Source of the DNA: Clostridia bacterium
GTDB taxonomy: Bacteria; Bacillota; Clostridia; Oscillospirales; UBA644
Direction: 5' to 3'
Length of the DNA stretch: 6,228 nt
Assembly (NCBI GenBank): GCA_017424085.1
Contig: JAFPBP010000243.1
Location: 1-6,228 of the forward strand
Each line of letters opens with the position of its first letter. The first letter of the stretch is position 1. Below the pieces are notes generated by a model. That model was not told where the DNA came from and searched no databases. It worked only from the letters and a program-made list of their open reading frames with translations. Shown here in pieces: positions 1 through 4,697 of the stretch. The translations under genes were made by a program, and so were the position numbers.

Positions 1-40
1 CCGCCGTGCCAGCTCCCCTTACTAATGGGAGCCTCCCGTC
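1..40. repeat. Truncated GC-rich intergenic hairpin repeat at left window edge
   Basis: The sequence contains a 6-bp inverted repeat, GCTCCC at 12-17 and GGGAGC at 27-32, around a 9-nt loop, inside a GC-rich stretch that continues off the window. From memory, its form (CCAGCTCCC...GGGAGCC) resembles the short dispersed palindromic repeats common between genes in uncultured gut Clostridia. The element is cut by the window edge, so its full length and copy number cannot be judged here. It could instead be the terminator of a gene outside the window, but no T-tract follows on either strand. Confidence 0.4.
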
Positions 41-95
41 TGTGCATCAACTTTCTTTTTGCAGAATTCAAACGATTGCACTTTCGACGGTTGGA

Positions 96-132
96 AAGTA
101 AGTTTTGCATGGGAAAGGTCGCAAACTTACTT
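96..132. repeat. Imperfect inverted repeat (12-bp arms)
   Basis: The left arm AAGTAAGTTTTGC (96-108) pairs with the right arm GCAAACTTACTT (121-132). There is one bulged T in the left arm and a 12-nt loop between the arms. The flanking GG/CC could extend the stem imperfectly. No T-run follows on either strand, so it does not look like an intrinsic terminator. It lies in the gene-free stretch 1-197, next to the redox operon's terminator. Its role is unknown; a small mobile or repeat remnant or an RNA hairpin are possibilities. Confidence 0.45.
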
Positions 133-152
133 CCCCCTCCCGGATCATAAAG

Positions 153-183
153 AAAAAAATGCGGCACCGTGAAGGTGCCGCAT
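153..183 (-). terminator. trxA: Rho-independent terminator of the FTR-thioredoxin operon
   Basis: A 10-bp GC-rich stem has arms at 159-168 and 174-183 (core TGCGGCACC / GGTGCCGCA) and a 5-nt loop. Read on the minus strand it is followed at once by a run of Ts (153-158). It begins 14 nt after the thioredoxin stop codon. There is no T-run on the plus-strand side, so it should act in one direction and close the minus-strand operon. Confidence 0.9.
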
Positions 184-197
184 CGCTTTGCAAAAAA

Positions 198-497
198 TCA
201 GTCGAGCAGGTCGAGGATGGAGTCCTTGGGCTTGACGCCGATCGTCTGAGCCACGGGGGTGCCGTTTTTCAGGACGATGAAGGTGGGGATGCTGACGATG
301 CCGAAGCGGTTTGTCAGCTCGGGATCGTTATCCACGTTCACCTTGCCCACCAGAATGTCGGGGCGCTCGTCGGCGATCTCGTCGATGACGGGGGACATCA
401 TACGGCAGGGGCCGCACCATTCCGCCCAAAAGTCCAACAGCACGGTTCTTTCTCCGTTCAGGACCAATTCTTCAAAATTTTCCTTGGTGATGACCAT
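198..497 (-). CDS. trxA: Thioredoxin
   Basis: This 99-residue protein is a classical single-domain thioredoxin, a cytoplasmic disulfide reductase that passes electrons to enzymes such as ribonucleotide reductase and peroxiredoxins. The redox motif WCGPC is at residues 27-31 (catalytic Cys28 and Cys31), preceded by the usual DFWAE strand. The conserved cis-proline loop SIPTF is present (Pro71), and the buried Asp equivalent is D22. The length is slightly below the usual ~105 because the C-terminal helix is short. A strong ribosome binding site, GGAGGA (505-510), lies 7 nt before the ATG. The gene starts 15 nt after the ferredoxin-thioredoxin reductase gene ends and is followed by a clear terminator. 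It is therefore the second gene of a two-gene operon, and the neighbouring reductase is its likely electron donor. Confidence 0.96.
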   Translation of the reverse strand: MVITKENFEELVLNGERTVLLDFWAEWCGPCRMMSPVIDEIADERPDILVGKVNVDNDPELTNRFGIVSIPTFIVLKNGTPVAQTIGVKPKDSILDLLD

Positions 498-512
498 CGT
501 TTTTTCCTCCGT

Positions 513-713
513 TCAATCCTTGGATTTGTAATACAGGAGACAATGACAGTATCCTTCGAAATTCGGATCTGCGATCTGATCCCGAAATTCCTTGCACATG
601 CATTTATATTCCTCGGTGCGGGGGATGCGGCAGGGGCAATATCCGCCCTTTGCCTTCAAGCCTTCCCGAACGCGGGCAACCACTTCGGGGTCTTCATTCA
701 ATCGAATTGCCAT
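513..713 (-). CDS. Ferredoxin-thioredoxin reductase, catalytic chain (short form)
   Basis: This 66-residue protein carries the three cysteine pairs of the ferredoxin-thioredoxin reductase catalytic chain: CPC at 26-28, CMC at 38-40 and CHC at 56-58. In the known family four of these cysteines bind a [4Fe-4S] cluster, and the outer pair (one each in the first and last motif) forms the redox-active disulfide that takes electrons from ferredoxin and reduces thioredoxin. The span from first to last cysteine (32 residues) equals that of the classical chloroplast/cyanobacterial enzyme (CPC-X16-CPC-X8-CHC). Here the spacing is X9 and X15, so the middle pair is shifted. The protein is shorter than plant chains (~110 residues), and no variable subunit is encoded nearby. 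The start is supported by GAGGTG (720-725) 6 nt upstream and by the promoter at 744-772. Its pairing with thioredoxin supports the assignment. Confidence 0.88.
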   Translation of the reverse strand: MAIRLNEDPEVVARVREGLKAKGGYCPCRIPRTEEYKCMCKEFRDQIADPNFEGYCHCLLYYKSKD

Positions 714-743
714 TCAGAACACCTCACTTGATCTCTTTCCTAT

Positions 744-772
744 ATTATACCACATTTTCGAAGAAAAAGCAA
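744..772 (-). promoter_or_regulatory. Sigma-A promoter of the FTR-trxA operon (extended -10)
   Basis: On the minus strand a perfect -10 box, TATAAT (744-749), is preceded by TGG, giving an extended -10 (TGnTATAAT). A weak -35, TTGCTT (767-772), lies 17 bp upstream and matches the consensus only in TTG. Transcription should start near 737, about 12 nt before the ribosome binding site. The region just upstream (773-798) is very AT-rich and could act as an UP element. Confidence 0.8.
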
Positions 773-776
773 TGGG

Positions 777-796
777 TTTTTCGAAATTTTGAAAAA
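777..796. repeat. AT-rich near-palindrome upstream of the FTR promoter
   Basis: TTTTTC (777-782) and GAAAAA (791-796) flank GAAATTTT. The whole 20-bp segment equals its own reverse complement except for one mismatched pair. It sits between the stop codon of the 61-residue gene and the -35 box of the FTR promoter. It could be an operator, an UP element, or a weak AT-only terminator for the upstream three-gene operon. An alternative pairing of GAAAAA (763-768) with TTTTTC (777-782) also exists. None of these is GC-rich enough to be a confident terminator. Confidence 0.35.
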
Positions 797-798
797 AG

Positions 799-984
799 TC
801 AAGCAATAAAACTCAGATACTGCAATCCGAGGGCTTCCACAAGTTGACCAAAACTAAGCAAATAGCCAACCACTACTTCCGGAAACTGAAAGAGAAGAAA
901 CGCCACGACCAGAATCGTTCCAATGACACAAGCGCCCGCAAGGATTGCATGGGATAAAAATTTCCAAATTTTATGTTTCGTCAT
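799..984 (-). CDS. Small hydrophobic membrane protein of unknown function
   Basis: A 61-residue protein I do not recognise. It has a short positive N-terminus (MTKHKIWK), then a strong membrane helix at about residues 11-33. A second, less hydrophobic stretch at about 37-60 may be a re-entrant or second membrane segment. An excellent ribosome binding site, AGGAGGAG (993-1000), lies 8 nt before the ATG and touches the stop codon of the upstream 168-residue gene, so the two are almost certainly co-transcribed and translationally coupled. It is the last gene of the three-gene operon headed by the large secreted protein. The position and membrane character would fit an immunity, chaperone or anchoring partner, but no family motif supports this. 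The clear ribosome binding site and operon fit make it likely to be a real gene despite its size. Confidence 0.65.
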   Translation of the reverse strand: MTKHKIWKFLSHAILAGACVIGTILVVAFLLFQFPEVVVGYLLSFGQLVEALGLQYLSFIA

Positions 985-999
985 AATCAGAACTCCTCC

Positions 1000-1506
1000 T
1001 TAATTAAAGTAATACCAATTTCGCATCAGCCGCTTCACGACGATCGCATATTCTTCCATTTCCCGAACAGGCTTACGTCCTTTAGGAGAGAATGCGAACC
1101 CGTAGCGGGCCTCCTCCCTGGAACTAAACTGAATCACATCACCTTTAACGTCAATATAATCCAGGGGGACGTGATCAATCTCAAGTAACGTTTCTTCCAA
1201 ATGGGCATAAGCCTCGGCGACGTCGGACGGAAGCAGATAAGCCTCTTCGGGAGATCCGATCCGAACCATATAGTCCCCGTCGTCCCTGTTGGCAATCCTA
1301 TACAGTTTCAACTCTTCGGAAGAAGGAACTGTGGCCTGCACAAAGTCCTTAACCAGCGTCAGTTCCTCCACGTAGGGCTTTATATCGGGAATCGGACCAA
1401 TCTGCGAAATTCTGAACAAGCAATAAAAACCGACGGGAATTAAGAGGAGGGTAATAAATACGGAAATTACAGCGGTTAAAAGATACGGTTTGATTTTCTT
1501 CCACAT
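1000..1506 (-). CDS. Single-pass membrane protein of unknown function
   Basis: A 168-residue protein of no family I recognise. A positive N-terminus (MWKKIK) is followed by one long hydrophobic segment at about residues 9-31, which would act as an uncleaved membrane anchor. The remaining ~135 residues are polar and acidic, with predicted helix-rich stretches (for example 92-110) and a C-terminus rich in Arg and aromatic residues (about 153-168). By topology this part would lie outside the membrane. There is no lipobox or cysteine cluster. The ribosome binding site GAGGTGA (1511-1517) overlaps the stop codon of the large secreted protein gene (1516-1518), which shows tight operon coupling. Only 15 nt separate its stop from the next ATG. 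A partner role for the secreted protein (immunity, anchoring or export) is inference from position only. Confidence 0.75.
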   Translation of the reverse strand: MWKKIKPYLLTAVISVFITLLLIPVGFYCLFRISQIGPIPDIKPYVEELTLVKDFVQATVPSSEELKLYRIANRDDGDYMVRIGSPEEAYLLPSDVAEAYAHLEETLLEIDHVPLDYIDVKGDVIQFSSREEARYGFAFSPKGRKPVREMEEYAIVVKRLMRNWYYFN

Positions 1507-1515
1507 ACAATCACC

Positions 1516-4500
1516 TCAACCAATTGTTCCGGTTATAACATCGTCAAATTCAATCAGGGTCAAAAATGGCTTATACGCTTGGTCATATGCATCGTAATGC
1601 TGCAATATATACCACGCACCAAATATCTCTTCATAACCGAGATCTGAAAGATCGTCAGCATTTAGTCCAAAATGGTCATAAAAGGTGTGATGGATAACAC
1701 ACGTGTAAGAATCTCCCGTCATGGTAAATTCCGTAATTTCGAATTTATTTCCCCACAAACTATGGACACAAAATGCAAGTCCGTTAAAATCATCAATGGG
1801 CGTGTTAAATACGGGCATTTTCTCCGCAACAGGGTCTTGATCCATCGCAGAAACCACCGGATGATCATCCCTATCAGTTTCACTTAAACTTGTCGAATAC
1901 TCTATTGCAGTGATATCATCACAGTAAGTATTGATCATATTCCGCAAGATATTCTCAATACTCGAAACGTATGCCTGTGTCGAAGAATGGTTGTAAATTC
2001 TTTGAGTGAGAACAGGATTACTATACGAAGTACCCTCCCCGATCAAAAAACGATCGATCATATGTCGCGCGACATCCTCCATTGCTACATCAGTTATAGA
2101 AGACAGGATCGCAGTCCCGTCCATCTGCGCAACCAGCTCCGCCTCCGATTTATTCTGATACATAAGATTCCACGTGAGACCAAACATTGATTCAAGATCC
2201 GCCTCGCTTTTATCTCCGCACATAAGATCTTCCGCAGCAGAACCGTCCGCTTCCAAGTAGTACGACCTTCTTGTCTGATATATCAAAAGACCGGACACCT
2301 CAACTCGCAATATCAAAACTCTGTTAGTGACCTTATGCTCTAGGTAATAAGGCTCTGAACCAACCTTTTTTGCGGTAAACCTACCCGAAAACGAATCTAT
2401 ATTCACAATCGTCCCAGAGGTCATATAAACGAAGTCAGAAGGTTCGCACCAGATCTCCTTAGAATTACCCTTTGAAATCTGCGCCGTGCTCACATAACCG
2501 ACAGAAAGATTCAGCGGCATAAAGGTCGTACTGCTTGACAATTCCATCACGCCGTAAGAAGAATTGCTCCCATAATAGCTTGTTTGTGCAAGTCTCCACA
2601 CGCAGCTATTATACAATAAAGAACCGGAAGCTCCTACAGAATCGACCGTGTACAACGTTGTTCCATTCGTAGAAAGATAACCGGCGTTATACGTACTACG
2701 GAGCAAACAGCCACCACCGCTCGCAACGGAAATCAACCAACGGCAATTCGACGGAACAGCCGTCTCTCCGACAGTAACAAGAGAAACCGATGTATAATCC
2801 CCGGAGACTCCTAAGTATTTTGTAGGATCGTTCACAGCGCGAATCGCATAGGTCTGATCAGAAAGCCCAACAATCGTCCACTGAATACTCGTTCCCAAAT
2901 CACTAAGCAATCCGGATTGGGGAGAAAGGGAGGCGTTGTAAAAACGCAAATAATCCCCATACTGCTTATTATTCGCATAATAAACACCATCAACAAACTC
3001 ACTTGCGGACCCTTCAACATAGGTAACCGTAAGCGTCGGCTTATACGAGGACCGATTAAACGAACCAAAGGTTTTACTAATATACGTTACACCTTCAACA
3101 GAAGACGGCGCCTTAAAGAGAATTCCTTTGTTCTGATTGTAATTCCCGGACTTCCAACCCTGAACAGCCGCAGTAATATCAAAGGAGTACCAGTGCGAAA
3201 CATCTTGCGTCAATCCATTTGCTTGCGAAATAACATTACTTGACAACAATGTTCCATAGCTATTGGGGCTGACATTCGACCAATTTGCCGTAGATTCCAC
3301 CCATTCATTCCCGGTAAAGGGATAGCACTCTAACGTCATTGCTGCGCTTTGACACATAAGGTCACGCATTTGAACAGTTGCGCTTGTAATGTGCGAAGCG
3401 GACGGAATTTGACTTAGATTCAGCCCAGGGAACCGCATCAAGATACGAGTTCTTCCATAGGTTTCACGATAACCAACGTAGAGGGATCCGGAAGAACCGG
3501 AAGAGCCGGAAAGTTCGTTTATCGTAACATCGTGAATAACGCCCGAACCGCTATCGGAATCGATCTCAATCGTAGGATCGATTCGAATAGGATATGCCGT
3601 TTCCGGATCTTGGAGATACTCTGGATCCACATGAATCGTAAGAAGGTACTTTTGATTCCTAACCACGGGGACCGCAGTCATATACCCCATCGTATTATTC
3701 TTTTCATCTGCAGAGAAAATAATAATATCGCCAAGAGTCGCCTTTCGCACGCCCTCTTCATCTACAAGATAGAAAGAAGTTCCCTCATTCACCAAGGTTA
3801 ACCCGTTCGTCTCCAAAGTAAACGCATATTCGCTTTGCCCTGTATATTGAGAGACTACGATATCTTCTTTGAATCCCGTGTAAGTTAAAGAATACTCAAT
3901 CGTAGTATACTCATCATAGTAATACGAAACTTTCTTTCTATTTACACGAGAGACCTGCGCGGCTGTGGCTTGTGCAGTCATGGAGAGAGTTCCATCATCA
4001 GGAATCGGGAGAATCGGAGTCAGCTTGATTTCCGTAGATTCCTTCGACAAACTAATGCCATCATCCAAATTTGCCGAAAAACGAGTAATCGCATCCCCTG
4101 TCGCAGATTGATAGGGAGCGGCGGAAGCTACAGTATCCGCAATTTCCAACGAAATATCAGCGATATCACCATCGGCTTCAACATATTTAACAGGAAAATC
4201 AAAAGAATACAATGTTTTTGTTCCATCAGCATTAAGAAAAACTACCGTATTCAGACTATTTCCTTCTTCGGAGTAAAGACGTTGCACATGCCCTCGAGAT
4301 ACGGCAACATCATACCCAACAGCCTCAGGGACGTCAGATTCATCAATGGGATCAAACATGCTCCGAGGATCTGCAATCCCAGCAAAAACATCTTGCCAAG
4401 AATATGCGGAAGATTCATCTTCATCGACAATATCAACCGCGTGGAAAACATCACCTACCATTGATAAAAGGAGAACAAAAGAAAGAGCCATTGCAAAAAA

Positions 4501-4524
4501 CCTTTTTTGAACACTTTTAACCAT
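1516..4524 (-). CDS. Large secreted multidomain protein: DNRLRE - ricin-like - BIG2-like - DUF3289-like C-terminus
   Basis: Predicted 1002 residues, exported. The signal peptide spans about residues 1-29 (MVKSVQKR, hydrophobic core, cleavage near FHA). Residues ~30-320 resemble the N-terminal region seen before DNRLRE modules and in Firmicutes RHS-type proteins (FPVKYVEADGDI, YPIRIDPTIEI). Residues ~320-503 match the DNRLRE domain pattern (TRILMRFPGL, STANWSNVSP, SFDITAAVQGW, KGILFKAP). Residues ~509-648 resemble a ricin-type beta-trefoil (DGVYYANN, repeated YL and W-I elements). Residues ~656-743 resemble a BIG2 Ig-like fold (VNIDSFSGRFTAKKVG). The C-terminal ~190 residues resemble DUF3289, with DHFGL at 950-954, WYILQHYD at 971-978 and KPF at 985-987. 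Domain names are recalled patterns, not searches. There is no LPXTG or S-layer anchor. I chose the ATG at 4522-4524 because AGGAAGG (4533-4539) lies 8 nt upstream. An in-frame ATG at 4564-4566 falls inside the promoter spacer, upstream of the transcript start. It heads the operon and is lower in GC than the flanking genes. Confidence 0.85.
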   Translation of the reverse strand: MVKSVQKRFFAMALSFVLLLSMVGDVFHAVDIVDEDESSAYSWQDVFAGIADPRSMFDPIDESDVPEAVGYDVAVSRGHVQRLYSEEGNSLNTVVFLNADGTKTLYSFDFPVKYVEADGDIADISLEIADTVASAAPYQSATGDAITRFSANLDDGISLSKESTEIKLTPILPIPDDGTLSMTAQATAAQVSRVNRKKVSYYYDEYTTIEYSLTYTGFKEDIVVSQYTGQSEYAFTLETNGLTLVNEGTSFYLVDEEGVRKATLGDIIIFSADEKNNTMGYMTAVPVVRNQKYLLTIHVDPEYLQDPETAYPIRIDPTIEIDSDSGSGVIHDVTINELSGSSGSSGSLYVGYRETYGRTRILMRFPGLNLSQIPSASHITSATVQMRDLMCQSAAMTLECYPFTGNEWVESTANWSNVSPNSYGTLLSSNVISQANGLTQDVSHWYSFDITAAVQGWKSGNYNQNKGILFKAPSSVEGVTYISKTFGSFNRSSYKPTLTVTYVEGSASEFVDGVYYANNKQYGDYLRFYNASLSPQSGLLSDLGTSIQWTIVGLSDQTYAIRAVNDPTKYLGVSGDYTSVSLVTVGETAVPSNCRWLISVASGGGCLLRSTYNAGYLSTNGTTLYTVDSVGASGSLLYNSCVWRLAQTSYYGSNSSYGVMELSSSTTFMPLNLSVGYVSTAQISKGNSKEIWCEPSDFVYMTSGTIVNIDSFSGRFTAKKVGSEPYYLEHKVTNRVLILRVEVSGLLIYQTRRSYYLEADGSAAEDLMCGDKSEADLESMFGLTWNLMYQNKSEAELVAQMDGTAILSSITDVAMEDVARHMIDRFLIGEGTSYSNPVLTQRIYNHSSTQAYVSSIENILRNMINTYCDDITAIEYSTSLSETDRDDHPVVSAMDQDPVAEKMPVFNTPIDDFNGLAFCVHSLWGNKFEITEFTMTGDSYTCVIHHTFYDHFGLNADDLSDLGYEEIFGAWYILQHYDAYDQAYKPFLTLIEFDDVITGTIG
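1519..2091 (-). other. C-terminal domain resembling DUF3289 (candidate effector domain)
   Basis: This segment encodes about residues 812-1002 of the large secreted protein. Visible landmarks in order are a helical stretch DVARHMIDRFL, a second helix SIENILRNMINTY, GLAFCVHSLWG (from residue 915), a strand then HHTFYDHFGLN (DHFGL at 950-954), WYILQHYD (971-978) and YKPFLTLIEF near the end. From memory this order matches DUF3289, an uncharacterised domain found at the C-terminus of, or alone as, secreted or secretion-system-associated proteins. Placement at the extreme C-terminus after binding-type modules is the usual layout for an effector 'tip'. A profile search would decide the assignment. 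Confidence 0.45.
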
Positions 4525-4556
4525 AAGATAAACCTTCCTTTCAAGTTTATATATAA

Positions 4557-4585
4557 ATTTTACCATAAAAGATTATATTTGTCAA
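4557..4585 (-). promoter_or_regulatory. Sigma-A promoter of the secreted-protein operon
   Basis: On the minus strand a perfect -35, TTGACA (4580-4585), is followed after exactly 17 bp by TAAAAT (4557-4562), which is preceded by TGG (extended -10). Transcription should start near 4550, leaving a leader of about 25 nt with the ribosome binding site at 4533-4539. The promoter places the translation start at 4524 and rules out the in-frame ATG at 4566. Confidence 0.88.
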
Positions 4586-4594
4586 TAGCGAATG

Positions 4595-4607
4595 TGGCAA
4601 TTTGCCA
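4595..4607. promoter_or_regulatory. Perfect 13-bp palindrome between divergent promoters (candidate operator)
   Basis: TGGCAA (4595-4600) and TTGCCA (4602-4607) form a perfect inverted repeat around a single T. It lies about 10 bp upstream of the -35 box of the secreted-protein operon, in the short gap between two divergent promoters. That is where a dimeric regulator would bind to control one or both sides. The regulator is not in the window and I do not recognise the motif as a known operator. Confidence 0.45.
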
Positions 4608-4609
4608 AA

Positions 4610-4626
4610 TCTTTTGTTTCAAAAGA
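4610..4626. promoter_or_regulatory. Second inverted repeat between divergent promoters
   Basis: TCTTTTG (4610-4616) and CAAAAGA (4620-4626) are perfect inverted arms around TTT. The site ends 8 bp before the -35 box of the desulfidase gene and lies only 2 bp from the TGGCAA palindrome. It could be an activator or repressor site for the plus-strand gene. A simple AT-rich coincidence is also possible. Confidence 0.35.
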
Positions 4627-4634
4627 AAGACATC

Positions 4635-4663
4635 TTGACAAATCGGAGGAAATCATTTATAAT
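4635..4663 (+). promoter_or_regulatory. cyuA: Perfect-consensus sigma-A promoter of the desulfidase gene
   Basis: TTGACA (4635-4640) and TATAAT (4658-4663) are both exact consensus boxes with an optimal 17-bp spacer. Transcription should start near 4670, about 28 nt before the ATG at 4698. So strong a core promoter suggests high basal expression, or control by a repressor; the two nearby palindromes are candidate sites. Confidence 0.92.
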
Positions 4664-4697
4664 AAATAGGTATACAATACGCCGAAAGAGGTCGCTT

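Noticed and set aside
1..197. tRNA or riboswitch in the left gap
   Set aside because: Hairpins are present, but no cloverleaf, T-loop (GTTCGANTC) or recognisable riboswitch core could be found.
105..731. Plus-strand frame of 208 codons across thioredoxin and FTR
   Set aside because: It runs antisense to two well-supported genes and through their terminator; the translated sequence has no family features.
1516..4524. RHS/YD-repeat polymorphic toxin
   Set aside because: The N-terminal region resembles the one found in RHS proteins, but no YD repeats or RHS core motif (such as DxxGR repeats) are present.
4525..4566. Fourteen-residue N-terminal extension of the large secreted protein starting at the ATG at 4566
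   Set aside because: That ATG lies in the spacer of the operon promoter, upstream of the expected transcript start, and has no ribosome binding site. The ATG at 4524 has AGGAAGG 8 nt upstream and gives a proper signal peptide.
4602..4697. Thirty-two-residue extension of the desulfidase starting at the ATG at 4602
   Set aside because: It would span the perfect promoter at 4635-4663, and the extension is basic and unlike the family. The ATG at 4698 has AGAGG upstream and gives the normal family length.
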